Assembly (NCBI GenBank): GCA_027924645.1 | Contig: BSBN01001225.1 | Location: 15,270,001 to 15,334,000 of the forward strand | Reading direction: 5' to 3' | Source of the DNA: Cunninghamia lanceolata | Taxonomy: Eukaryota > Streptophyta > Pinopsida > Cupressales > Cupressaceae | DNA: 64,000 nucleotides | Part shown: piece by piece, positions 31,821 to 42,459 of the stretch | How the letters are laid out: each line of letters begins with the position of its first letter | How positions within the stretch are numbered: position 1 is the stretch's first letter | Notes under the pieces: generated by a model | The model's database searches: none | What the model saw: only the letters and a program-made list of their open reading frames with translations | What the model was told of the DNA's origin: nothing | Program-made: the position numbers and the translations under genes

Positions 31821-32072
31821 CATGTTCAAGCCCCTTGGATATCACTAAGGATGTGAATACCTCTTTTCTTCCTCCTTTGGTTGCATTTTTAAGTCCCTTG
31901 GACATCACTAAGGATGTGGAGACCTTTTTTCTTCCTCTTTTGGTTGCATGTTCAAGCCCCTTGGATATCACTAAGGATGTGAAAACCTCCTTTCCTCGTC
32001 CTTTGGTTGCATGTTCAAGCCCATTGGACACCACTAAGGATGCAATTATCGATACTTTTCTTAACATCAATT
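31821..32072 (+). repeat. 63-bp in-frame tandem repeat, four units
   Basis: CATGTTCAAGCCCCTTGGA or variants start at 31821, 31884, 31947 and 32010, exactly 63 bases apart. Each encodes a 21-residue unit with core SPLDITKDV. The open frame (31835-32158) continues beyond the array, so the repeat was part of the gag-like protein. Confidence 0.92.
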
Positions 32073-32259
32073 TACCTGATCTTCATTCCAATACTCTTCC
32101 TTCTGGCAATGTGGCATTGGTGAATGAAGAATCAAAGCTCACATTGGATCCCACATGAATATGTGATTATAAAAATCAAATCAATACAATTTATATTTTC
32201 GATTCCCAAAGGGAACCTACATCAAACCAAAAATTGTTGTACATCTTCATTCTAAACTT

Positions 32260-33297
32260 ATGACCTCTGTTCGAGGTGTCCTAAACCCACCTCGATCCCC
32301 TGGTTACATTCTCAATTTTGTGAAACAACTTACTCAAAACAACCAATTTGTTCAAAATGTGTCGCAACAACCTCATTACCATGTGGTTGCTCACACATAC
32401 AAAACTCGCAACAACAAACAAAATAAACAAGCACCGATTGTTCCTACTTCTCTTCCACCTTCTCAACCTTTTCTTCCTCTAGCTCTTCATCTTTCTCAAC
32501 ATGCTAACAGAGAATATGATCTTTTCGAGCAGCTTTGTGCTACTCCGGCTAAGATCTCACTCTAGGAGTTAATACAAACCTCACCTGCATACCACAAAAT
32601 GCTCCAAGAGGCTCTACAGAAGATAGTTGTTCCACCTTCTGTTAGACCGAATGATGTAGCAACCCTGTTAGATTGTATGCATGCAACGAATCTAGGTATT
32701 ATCTTTCAACAACATGAATTACCTCCTCTCGAAGTTCAAAAGCAATATGATCTGCTCATGATTTTGGTCATCATTAATAGAAATGGAATAAAGCATACTC
32801 TAATCGATAACGAATCAGGTCTTAATTTTTGTAGCATAGACCTCTTGCAAAAAATCACTGTAGATATGTCTCTCATCAAACTTGATACTCTTTTTATTCA
32901 TTGCTTCAATAATGTTAGTAGATAGTCACTAGGGACAATTACACTACCTGTTAAGGTTGGACCTGTGACCTTGCCTACACTTATCCATGTCATGCCTGAT
33001 TCTCTTTCATATAATTTTCTTCTTGGTAAACTATGGATTCATGTCATGGGGGCAGTCCCGTCTACTCTTCATCATTCAATGAAATTCATTTATAACAACA
33101 AACTTTATACAGTTGAGGGTGATTTGAATCCAAAAAGTTACTTGCAAGTAGAAGTTGGATACCAACCTCCTGTTTCAAAATCTCTCAACACTTTGATTCC
33201 TTCTTCAACAAAAGATGACCCACTATTCTCCACTGCTAACAACAATGATGATCAGAATAGTTCTTTGCCTTCGAGTTCATATTTTGGTGATGATTGA
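32260..33297 (+). pseudogene. retropepsin (protease) region of gypsy element B
   Basis: One frame interrupted by TAG at 32563 and 32923. After a Gln/Asn-rich N-terminal part comes the aspartic protease core. The active-site segment is GIKHTLIDNESGLNFCSIDLL, where plant Tat proteases usually read DNGSGLN, so the Gly is replaced by Glu. The second hairpin reads VGPVTLPTLIHVMPDSLSYNFLLGKLWIH (as short motifs VGPVTL and YNFLLG), followed by GAVPSTLHHSMKFI. It would cleave the polyprotein in an active element; here it is inactive by stops and by the altered site. Confidence 0.82.
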
Positions 33298-33875
33298 GGT
33301 TGGCTAGATTTTACACCCTCCTTCATTGGAGAGTACAAAATATCACAATATCTAAACCCAAGATCCCGAAGGTGGCTTTGGTTTATTCTACACAATCTAT
33401 TCCTTCTTCTAAGAAACCTAAACTCGCCACTCAAACTTCTTCTACTTCAACATATTCTCAAACATCATCCTCACGTTCTATTCATGATGATGTACCTTCT
33501 TCTAATGCATGTCTTGGTGATGATTGGAGTGCTTTACATTTCACCCCTTATGGGCCTAGTGAATATAAAGTTGACCTTTCTCACCCTAACATTCCCACAT
33601 TTAACAAGGATCTGAATTCTGGAAAAAGGATCGATCCTTCTCCTCATATCAATTATGCTACTACTTCTTCAACATGTGATCACGCTTCTCACTTCGACAA
33701 GATTGGTAATGTGGCCTCTCCTCCTCTATCTGATTTGGAGACACATTATGGACTTGGATTCAAAATTCTTTCTAAACATGGATACAATGGAAATGGTTTA
33801 GGGTGCATAGAACAAGGAGTTAAGGTTTATGTAGAATCGACACCACACTTTTCTAAAGTAGGTTTAGGTTTCTAG
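33294..33875 (+). pseudogene. G-patch segment downstream of the element B protease
   Basis: An open frame ending in a clear G-patch (33750-33872): GLGFKILSKHGYNGNGLG, then a Gly seven residues on, closing with VGLGF. G-patches bind RNA or activate helicases. They follow the protease in betaretroviruses and, from memory, in some plant gypsy polyproteins. DDWSALHFTPYGPSEYKV here repeats the DD-stop-GWLDFTPSFIGEYKI segment that spans the frame junction at 33290-33340. Confidence 0.75.
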
Positions 33876-34023
33876 TCTTCTCCTATATCTACACCCCCTA
33901 CCATTGTCTAAGGTCTCTATAGCTCCTTTTCAGAAATCACACTTCTTTCCAAAATAGAAAGGGTTGCTTCCTTTGCTTCCTACTCCAACCGTTTCTTCTC
34001 TTCTATCTCAATAAGAGTGTACT

Positions 34024-34254
34024 TTGAAGAGTCTACTCAAGGACCACTTGATCACTCTTCCTCCTCCAACATGCAAAAAGTTTCCACAAAATAGTCAATC
34101 AACACTTCCTTTCTGTGCATATAATCAAATGCTTGGCCATTCGACTAATGAATGTCGAGCCTTGCATAAAAAAAGTCAACACCTTCGATACATGTGTGCT
34201 TACACTTCCCCTTCTGTTGCAGCACCTCTTCTTTCTCCAAATCACAAGCGATGA
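34024..34254 (+). pseudogene. zinc-knuckle-like segment of element B
   Basis: The 76-codon frame contains FCAYNQMLGHSTNECRALHKK, the CxxH-xxGHxTxxCxxL type of zinc-binding stretch usual in Tat-like polyproteins. The position downstream of the G-patch fits the order of such elements. Beyond it no RT is found. Confidence 0.55.
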
Positions 34255-34639
34255 TGAGAATCACCCCTATCAAGCTTATTTTGCATAATAATCATTCTTT
34301 TCTCTACATCATTATGATTGAGTCTCCATTGTTATGGCATCAAGCCACCTCTATCATCACATTGTGATAGACTCCAACATTTAGCAACATGATTCTCTTC
34401 TTCATGGTTGTTCTCACCTATGCTCTAGGGGGTAGGGGGACAACTTGTTCAAAGGGTACACATTCTTTCTAAGGATCTCCCCTCCTCTCATACTTTCCCC
34501 TCTTCTTTACCTTAAAAAAATTTCATATTGGGGGGGGGCATATATGCCCTATTCACATGTACATCCATACATGCATCCTTATTCATTCACGCCTCTTGAG
34601 CTTTGGCTTATTGATGTGCCCCCCTGCGGTGTTGTTTTT

Positions 34640-34985
34640 CATAGCACTCCCTGAGGCATGGTTATCAATACACTCCTTGATGCATTTATTTTACGGTCCC
34701 TAAGGCATTGTTTATTTTTATGCTCCCTGAGGTATGGTTATCAATACACTCCCTGATGCGTTTATTTTACAGTCCCTAAGGCGTTGTTTATTTTTATGCT
34801 CCTTGAGGCATTGGTAGTATATAGTCACCTAGCATAATGCAGCTTGCTAGCCCGTGATCCATATAGTCCATGAGCCACCTAGCATAACACAACTTGCTAG
34901 CTTGTGTGCTTCATGCGACCTAATCTTGTTACACTCATGGTCACCTAGCATAACGCAACTTGCTAGCCTGTGATCCATGAAGCTA
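34640..34985 (+). repeat. two short tandem arrays in the 3' region of element B
   Basis: First array: two ~99-bp units with ATGGTTATCAATACACTCC and TTTATTTTACNGTCCCTAAG. Second array: GTCACCTAGCATAA/GCCACCTAGCATAA with CTTGCTAGC at about 34817, 34872 and 34942. Confidence 0.8.
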
Positions 34986-35319
34986 TCTTAGTTTACATGA
35001 CCCCTAATGACAAAGCAAGCTAGTGCTAGAGTCATGTACTCTTCCTTGTTCGTATTGACTGCTCCCCCGTCTATTTGTATGTCTTCTCTCCTTAAAGCAA
35101 TCGATCAACTCATTACATTCTTCTATCTCCCTTTTAGAATTCCTCTATTTTTTGGTTTTCTTTTATTTTTTGTTATATTTTGGGGACGACGCAAGGTATT
35201 GAGACAACCTTTCACACCTAGGTCTCTTTATTTTGTTGACTCAAATTTGCTCTTTTGTTTGCTCATGTGTTTGCTCATATGGTTTACCAATTTCATTGTT
35301 ATATGCTTTTGTTTCCCAT

Positions 35320-35450
35320 GTATGCTCTATGCTCTATGTATGCTTCGTGTTTTCCATGTATGCTTCGTGTCTTCCATGTATGCTTTGTGTTTTTCATGTA
35401 TGCTTCATGTTTTCCATGTATGTCTCGTGTATGCTCCATGTGTGTTTTTT
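35320..35450 (+). repeat. 20-bp minisatellite open in three frames
   Basis: Units of exactly 20 bases such as TGCTTCGTGTTTTCCATGTA, about six copies. Because 20 is not a multiple of three and no unit frame holds a stop, three overlapping ORFs (35007-35462, 35233-35529, 35255-35491) arise. They are not genes. Confidence 0.9.
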
Positions 35451-35661
35451 GTATATGTGTGATTTATGCCATGTGTCTTGTGTATGTATAGCCTCTTTGT
35501 CTAAACATTGTAAACTCATAGGATCCTAAGCTTGGGGCTAGTCCAACTCTCAACTTAGCAACATTCTATGGATTTAATGTTTTGGTGAAGAGATTTGGCT
35601 TCTCCATACTTTAGTGTGTGTATGAACGTAAGTTCATACCCTCACTAAAGTGGGGGCTAAA

Positions 35662-36241
35662 TGTAGTGTCGAAAATTGTTACCGCTTACAATTTTACACT
35701 AGGTTTGGCACCCGTTTTAGCTTGTATGTTCGTCTTTGCTTACAATGTGCATATTCCATCACTTTTTTGAGATACAAGCCTAAGTCCTCTAACATCTAGC
35801 ACTTCAAAAGCCCAAATCACCAAGGCACTAGCACCTAGCACTAGGGTCCTGCCAGTTTGGCCTCAAAAGATTATATTTGAATGTCAGCCTCTTGACTTAA
35901 GTGATGCACCTTGTCGGCCTCAACTCAATTGGGCCCTTGAAAAGTAATTGGGATTCATATATAAACAAATCTCTCTCTCATTTACACACATGCAACTTCC
36001 CTCTAACAAGCTCTCTTTCTCTCTGTGTCTCTCTACAAGCTCTCTATTTATCACACGGTCCCAAATTTTGACTATGATTTACTTTTTACTTGCACGTAAT
36101 TAGTAGTTAATTATGCATGAATTAATGTTTTGATGTTATGTGAAAATGAATTAATAATTTGACATTAGTAATTAATTATGCATGAATTAATGATTTGATG
36201 TTTATATTTATATGATTAGAAATTAGACATGTTATTATAAG
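35662..36241 (+). repeat. 3' LTR of gypsy element B, truncated
   Basis: Starts TGTAGTGTCGAAAATTG after the purine tract. It includes CT-rich stretches (35970-36050) and a duplicated block ATTAATTATGCATGAATTAA (36112 and 36170). It is interrupted at 36242 by the LTR start of element C. Confidence 0.65.
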
Positions 36242-37494
36242 TGTTATGGAGTAAAAAGTGGACACATGCCTTTTTACCTCCTAGTTTAGCTCCTAGGTCC
36301 CCGTGATTGCATTATACATGCTAAATATTCATCCCAATACAAAATTCCTCGAAACCCATGTCAATTGGGAACTAGGGGCCCATTCTATGCCTTACCCCAA
36401 ACCAAAAAGGCACCTAGGGAATTGGGCTCCCATGCCCAAGTCCTCCCTGATTAGTCGGGGCTAATTTTAAAGCATGTCGGCATAGGACCTTTAAATGGGT
36501 CTCTCCTTGTCGACTCTTTTGATTTTATTTATGAATGTTAGCGGGAAAGCATATATAAGTGTGTTTTTGAATTCATTTTAAGTTAAGATGAATATAGCGA
36601 ACTTATGATCTTGGAGCAAAGAGCATTCAAAGCATTCATTATGTTATTGTTGCAGATTTTTGTTTGTATTGTGTGTGTTGTTGCAAATTTCGAATCATCA
36701 TCTATCTCCTTATGAGTTGAAAGATCTTCATTCACCTAAGGGCTTCACCTCCGAGGTGATATCATTCTTATTTGAATCATTCTATCATTGATTTTATTTG
36801 GCCTCTGCCCTGCTAGGGCATGCACTCTCTCTAACAATAGTGTTAGGAAGCTTGAATTCTATCTTGGGATTTGATTGAGGCAAATCCCTAAACACCACAA
36901 CCCCCAAACCCCTTTTCTTCTTGTGTGTAGGTTACAGGTGTGAAGTCTGAAGAAGTGAAGGTGCAGGAAGGTTGTGCAAGGGAAAGTGTTTTAGGATCCG
37001 AAAGTAGTTTGCGAATATTCCACTACGGAAGACTTGGGCACCTGCCCTGAAGTCCTCCTATTCAAACGTGCACTAAATCTGGCATCAAGATACTCTTTGC
37101 AACATTTCTCCAATTTTGAGTTTCTGAAGATTCAAACTTTCTGGACTTGGGCGCCCGCCTCGTAGTCCTCTGACTTTCTAGCTTCCAGAGCACATGTTTT
37201 GATATCTCTCTGATCATCTTTGTACATTTGATTGCTGGGTTTCAGTCGTCTTTAGTCTGTTATAGGGTGATTATCTCATAACTAGGGTTTTATGCATACT
37301 TGACCTAGGGTTTGATAAAAAGGCTTGCTTAAATATTATCTTTCCATAGAAAACAAGGGCACAAGATCTATAGTTGAGTCCTCCTCTCTTTGGTTGTGAT
37401 TTTAGCTCAGTCTTGTCCTTGAATGTTATTGTGGAAGAGGGTTTGATTTTGAGGTGTATGCTTATCTCCTTCATCCCCTTTTTTATACATAACA
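36242..37494 (+). repeat. 5' LTR of element C (1253 bp)
   Basis: Aligns with 60519-61759 at the start (TTATG-GTAAAA...TTTAGCTC...GGTCCC), in the middle (AAACCCATGTCAA) and at the end (CCCCTTTTT...CATAACA). It contains two copies of GACTTGGGC-N-GCC...AGTCCTC 112 bases apart (37031 and 37143). Confidence 0.8.
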
Positions 37495-38145
37495 TTTTGG
37501 TGAACCCATAGCATCAAGTATTTGCATCTTTCTGAGTGTTGAATTCAGATCTTGCATTCATTCATATCATACTTATCATCATTCATTAAAAAATCTTGCA
37601 AAAAATAAGCATTATACGCTTGCATAAAGGCATAGTTTTGCATTATTTTCATTACATATCATTGAAACATTTAATTTTATGATATTTACATCAGACCTGA
37701 TCCATATTATAGAAATTAATCATTTTATGATATCACATCTTGCTTTTGAAGATCTCATTTGCTAGGGTTTTGTTGAAAACTTGCATTTTTTCCTATAACC
37801 TAGTTATTTGCAAAGCTAGGGTTTGTAGTCAAAATCTTATTTTAGATTTTTCTGCTATCATAAACATTCATTCAAATATGATTTTGAATTGTATTTTTTA
37901 TCATTTGACATCCTTGCTTTCAAAATTTCAATGTTTGCAATTACACATTGTGTATTTCAACATTAACAACTCTAGCTTCTTCTTCACACTTCTTTGTGCA
38001 AAATCTCAAAATCATTTACATTGCCTTGTTGTGTAGAACTCTTCACATCATACTCACTTTGTTTGTAGTGAAATTAGTGTGTTTTTTATCTTCAAAAACT
38101 CAATTTCCTCAAACTAGTGCCTTGGTGTGCAAAGGTCTCACATAC
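37495..38145 (+). other. primer site and leader of element C
   Basis: TTTTGGTGAACCCATAGC follows the LTR; TGGTGAACCC fits a tRNA 3' end (GGGTTCACCA). The leader shares TATAACCTAG, GCTAGGGTTTGT and AAAATCTTNTTTTAGATTT with the leader of element D. The ORFs at 37740-38187 are AT-rich shadows. Confidence 0.6.
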
Positions 38146-39078
38146 ATGGCCTTTAATCAAAACAAGGGTAGTATGATCCCTCCTTGAGTTAATAAGAAGA
38201 GGAAGGCTCCTAAACCTATAATCTCATTCACACCACATGAGGTCAAAATTAGAGATATTGATGGACCTCTTTACATTATAGCACGTATAGGTGGGAATCC
38301 TACAAGAGGAGTCCTTATCGATCCTAATTGTATGGTGAATGTGATAATTGAAGAGTTCTTATACATGCATGATTTGGCACAAGAAACTTATGATCCTACA
38401 CATATAATGATCAAGACACATAATGGATATTTCCTCTAGGTTATTGGGAAGATTACACTATTGATTAAAGTGGTGGAAAAAGCCTTAGAACAACCATTTG
38501 TCATCATTCCCACCTTCGACCTATTTCATGTGAAATTAGGCCATCCTTGGCTCAAGTCCATGAAAGTGGTCCCTTCTACCATTCATAAGTGTTTAAAATT
38601 CCCTCACCAAGGACATGTGCATGTTGTACATCATAGTGGATGGAAACATTTGGTCAATCATGGAAATTTCAACTTGGACTACTTTTGGCTGCAACCTACT
38701 GAACCAAATCAACCAAGAGAAGATCAATTTTTCTTGGCATATCAAAAATACAAGGCAAAGTTAATAGCTCAACTATCACATGGTAAGAATACTCTTGGAC
38801 CCTCTCATTCCTCTGAGGCTACAATTCCTCCTACTGAACAAATAGAGAGTGAAAAGCAGCCCGAGCTGAAAGAAGCCCCTCGCCCACGAGGTAAAGGAAT
38901 TATTTCCCAGGTTCCTCCTTCGCCATCCTTACAAGGATCAGGATACAACCTTAAAGAGAGAAGCATTTCATCACAAAAGATCAAATTTGTATCAGCTTCC
39001 TCTTCCGAAATGTCAAAGAATGTGGAAACTCATGAGACTCATTTCACAAATATCACTAACAAGACAAGAAGGAATTAG
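38146..39078 (+). pseudogene. retropepsin-like protein of element C, altered active site
   Basis: The ATG at 38146 (MAFNQNKG) opens a frame broken by TGA (38185) and TAG (38437). It then runs open to 39078. The fold signature is IDGPLYIIARIGGNPTRGVL followed by IDPNCMVNVI in the active-site position (normally DxG), then GKITLLIKV, and LGHPWLKSMKVVPSTIHKCLKF, the second conserved block of plant gypsy proteases (LGRPWxHxxxAVPST). The C-terminal half is Pro/Ser/Lys-rich without domain. Element D encodes the same protein start, with IDPDCMTNVV. The Asp is present, but Gly is replaced by Asn/Asp after a Pro in both, so catalytic function is doubtful. Confidence 0.7.
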
Positions 39079-40456
39079 AATGCAAGAGAAAGAAGGAGAA
39101 AAAGCTTTAACTCGATAAGGATCCCCTCAACAAGAAAACATCCCAATGACAGAAATTGAATCAAAAGAAGAGATAAAGGACAAAAAATTGAAGGATGAAG
39201 TTTCAAATTGGGCCATAGTCCCTTATGTACCTATTTCCTCTTGCATTCGAGACTGAGAGGAAGATGATTTGCTCAAAGATGAACATTAATGCGGTTGCAT
39301 CTTCTCACAGATAAGTGTTTCTCACCCTTTTAGCCACCTTTGATGTAGCACCTCTTTAAGTTGCTCTCACGAGTGGCCTCCTCTTATGTGTCATGTTGTG
39401 TTTCCTCGTGTTGTGTTATATGTTATTTAGGTCTCTTTGGATGACCCTTGATACTCTTGTAAGGTCAAGGATACATGGAGACCACCTCTGTTGTGACACT
39501 TCTTCTATTTGTGTACCTCTATTCTTCCACTTTCCTTTTATCTTATTGTAATTATTGTGTGTGGTGCCTTGGGGGAATAACATCATTGAGGATCTCTTGG
39601 GGCATCTTCCGACGTTGTGACCCTAAGTCACTTTTGTCCTCTCTCTCATTTTAGTGTTTACATTCTTCAATGGCTCTACTAGTCGGTGGATGACAAAAAC
39701 AAATAAATACTGATGAGGACCATACGTCCCTACAACAAAAAAGAAAAATGGACCTAGTCCATAAATGAAGATGGGGTTGATATATTACTGACGCCTGACT
39801 AGTAGAATCACTCTGTGTTGTGATTCATATTGTGAAATTGTTGTAACAAACCTTTACAATACTCTAAATATGCTTCTATGCACTTTGGATTGTTTTGTAT
39901 CTCACCTTGTAGCTACACTTGGTTATGAGATACCTAAAGTATAACCTCATGGCTATACTCAATTCCAAACCCACAAGTGTAGCCTTGGTCTATTATATGA
40001 TATGTGAATTGATTTGGTTGTTATCTTAGCTTATATTTTCTAACCAAAGCTTATATGTTGTTGATTATGTTAGCAAATGATAATGGTGTGTTTGTGGGAA
40101 CATTTGTTGATTGCAAGCACATGTCACCTTTGGGGCATGGGTGACATGTTCTTTGCAAAAGCTCTTGTTCCCTTGCATGTTTTCACCTTACCTTAAGGGT
40201 GCTTGATACTGGCAAGTGGGACCAACCACTTTAAGGTGGGGGCATATATGCTTGATTATTTTTAGATATTGATGATAAAGTGTGTTTGTGTATGCTTCCT
40301 TTTCACCATAAGGCATCTCTGTGATGCGGGTGGGGTCGTCTACTTTGTGTTGTTTTGTGTATACCTCCTTTTCATTGTAAGGCATATCCGTGATGCAAGT
40401 GGGGTTGTATAGCTTGAGCATGCTTCCTTTTCACTATAAGGCATCTACGGATGTGG
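39079..40456 (+). other. 3' part of element C, no gene seen
   Basis: No ORF with a known domain. A purine-rich GGTGGGGGC lies at about 40223-40231. Then comes a degenerate repeat CCTTTTCANNNTAAGGCAT at about 40297, 40367 and 40425 with GTGATGCNNGTGGGGT. It ends at the copia LTR at 40457. Confidence 0.55.
40297..40455 (+). repeat. ~60-70-bp degenerate tandem repeat
   Basis: CCTTTTCACCATAAGGCAT at 40297, CCTTTTCATTGTAAGGCAT at 40367 and CCTTTTCACTATAAGGCAT at 40425, each followed by a GTGATGC or GGATGTGG segment. The 77-codon minus-strand ORF is a shadow. Confidence 0.8.
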
Positions 40457-40852
40457 TGAAAGGAAGCAAGGTATGTAGAAACACTTCCTACATTGATCTA
40501 CTAAGGAAAGACTTATGCAAATTTTTAACTTTTACAGTTACAGGTTATTAGATGCACATTAATAAAAAGATAATAACAACATTCAAATGCAAAAACAAAA
40601 CTCACAACACAAGATATACATGAGGAAACCCCTTTCACGTAAAAAACTCCACTCCAAAACCTGCACAATGTATTATCAAATCAAAAGATGATTACAACAC
40701 ACTTGCAATGCAAGTTCTTTCAGGAGTATACAATGTTGATTCTCATTCGCATCCCATGTCTTTTCACATTCTCCAGCTGCTTATTTATCAAGCCTCTTTG
40801 TCGGTTATCCAATGCCAGTTTATCCATGTTGGCCAATAACAAAATAACTGTC
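40457..40852 (-). repeat. copia LTR fragment (3' LTR of copy B)
   Basis: 396 bp matching 43913-44310 in the same orientation, ending TGAAAGGAAGC on the plus strand. The first ~190 bases of the LTR (equivalent to 44311-44500) are missing and it is fused directly to RT sequence at 40853. Confidence 0.88.
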
Positions 40853-41333
40853 GACGCCTAGGAGATTGCTTCAAACCATACAAAGACTTTTTCAACTTGC
40901 AAACTAGATTTTCTTTACCTTTTACCACGTAGTGATCTAGCTGTGACATATAGATTTCTTCCTCCAAGTCACCATGAAGGGAAGTTGTCTTCACATTCAT
41001 CTATTCAACTTCTAAATCATATGTTGCAGCAAGTGATAACAAGAATCTGATAGATGTAAGCTTTGCAATGGGAGAGAAAATCTCACCATAATCTATTCCC
41101 TCAACCTGGGAATAACCCTTCGTGACCAACCTTGTATTAAATTTCTCAACACTACCGTATGAACCAAACTTCTTCTTGAACACCCATTTGCATCCAACAG
41201 GTTTATGTCCATCAGACAAGGGCACCAGATCCCAAGTATTATTTTTCTTCAAGGAAGCCATCTCTTCTTCCGTGGCCTCTTTCCAAGAATCTACATCACT
41301 CATACCCATAGCCTCTTGTGGTCCTAGGCTCAT
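40853..41333 (-). pseudogene. reverse transcriptase N-terminal part, copia copy B
   Basis: Frame 41333-41001 has EEMASLKKNNTWDLVPL, GCKWVFKKK, KGYSQVEGIDYGEIFSPIAKL and YDLEVE. After a TAG it continues [20 protein letters not shown] and [15 protein letters not shown]. The sequence ends at the junction with the LTR fragment, so the catalytic YVDD is absent from this copy. Confidence 0.88.
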
Positions 41334-42459
41334 CAGTGTTAGAAATCAAAGCAAAAATATGACTAGAATCATGTAATGAATAATCAAACCTATCAGGTTG
41401 TCACCTTATCCAGGTTGACCTCCTTAAAGGTTGAAGTTGATATTCTTCATCTTCTTCTGAACTCTTAGAGCTACCAGAGTTCTCATCATTAGGTCCAAAA
41501 GATGTCTTTGGTTCAACTTTCTCAGGGGTGGAAGGAAGTTGAAACACATCCTCTTTGTCTTTTTCTTTCTTTGGCTATAAAACAACAGAAGAAGGATTGA
41601 GTTCTCTGAAGATCACACTTTTGCTATACAGAACTCTCTCGGCCACTAGATCCCAAAGCTTGTATCCTTTCACACCAATGTCATAGCCAATGAAGATACA
41701 CTTCATAGCCTTGTTCTCCAACTTAAACCTCTTCTCCTTAGGCACATGTGCATATGCCTCACAACCAAATACTCAAATTTGTCTTAATGAAGGCTTTTTA
41801 CCAGACCATACCTCCATAGGTGTCTTATCAATAAGCATCGATATAGGAGACCTGTTAACTAGGTAACAAGTGGTAGAAGCAGCTTCAACCCAAAATTTTT
41901 ATTCAAGGGCAGCTCCACTTAGCATACTCTTTGTCCTCTCCATCAATGTTCTGTTCATCCTCTCTACTACTCCATTCTGCTGAGGGGTATACGAAATTGT
42001 CTTGTTTCTCTCAATCCCATGTTCTTTACAGAACTTGTTGAAATCTGCTAAACAAAACTCACCACTGTTTAGTCCTTAAACACTTAATCTTTCTATCCTT
42101 CTAATTCTCTACAAGAACTTTGAAATCTTTGAATCTACTAAAGAATTCATATTTGCTTCTAAGGAAATACACCCATGTCCTTCTATTGTAATCATCAATG
42201 AATGAAACAAAGTAAACATATTTTGAAATCAAAGGAACATTAATTGGATCAAACACATCAGAATGAATCAAGTCCAACACCTTAGAAGATTTGTGAGAAT
42301 TGGAATAAAATTAAACACAGTTTTGTTTACCATAGATGTAGTGTTCACAAAAATTGAACTCAAGATTACAATCATTCATACCCTCAATGAGGTTTTTATT
42401 TTTAGGGTCCTCAAACCATTTTCACCAATGTGACCAAGCCTTTCGTGCCATAACATTGT
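41334..42459 (-). pseudogene. integrase of copia copy B, many stops
   Basis: In order on the minus strand: TMLWHERLGHIGEKGLRTL (pre-integrase zinc motif), HSDVFDPI, FIDDYNRRTWVYFL, a damaged TDNGGEF region, YTPQQNGVVERMNRTLMERT and VFGCEAYAHVPKEKRFKLE. The linker ends QLQPLRRSTW-(I/S)R before the RT. Several stops and small frameshifts break it. Confidence 0.8.

Larger units (their letters stand above)
34255..35661 (+). other. repeat-rich 3' region of element B
   Basis: Contains a G-run followed by CATATATGCC (about 34528-34550) like the one in element C at 40225-40240, a ~99-bp duplication (34640-34830, CTCCCTGAGGCATGGTTATC), three copies of CACCTAGCATAA...CTTGCTAGC (34817-34985), a 20-bp minisatellite (35320-35450) and the purine tract. 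The ORFs are shadows of repeats. Confidence 0.65.
31490..36241 (+). mobile_element. gypsy element B (Tat-like), 5' truncated, without RT and integrase
   Basis: Plus-strand remnant with a repeat-bearing gag-like part (31490-32160), retropepsin (32260-33297), G-patch (33750-33872), a CCHC-like knuckle (34024-34254), a long repeat-rich 3' region, purine tract AAAGTGGGGGC (35648-35658) and the start of the 3' LTR (TGTAGTGTCG at 35662). No RT, RNase H or integrase is present between the knuckle and the LTR. The LTR is cut at 36241 by element C. Confidence 0.7.
36242..40456 (+). mobile_element. gypsy-type element C with a protease-only coding region
   Basis: LTR 36242-37494 (TGTTATGG...CATAACA), primer-site-like TGGTGAACCCA at 37498, leader to about 38145, one protein-coding stretch (38146-39078) and a long non-coding 3' part with GGTGGGGGCATATATGC at about 40223-40239. 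No gag, RT or integrase is visible. The second member of the family is element D (60519-62941). No 3' LTR was found before the copia LTR at 40457, so the 3' end is either truncated or displaced. Confidence 0.7.

Noticed and set aside
35007..35529. Three overlapping plus-strand ORFs, Cys/Met-rich, 78-151 codons
   Set aside because: They arise from a 20-bp minisatellite without stops in any frame; the period is not a multiple of three, so all frames are open.
40188..40421. 77-codon minus-strand ORF with repeated ITxMPYxEKE
   Set aside because: Shadow of the degenerate repeat CCTTTTCANNNTAAGGCAT in the 3' part of element C.
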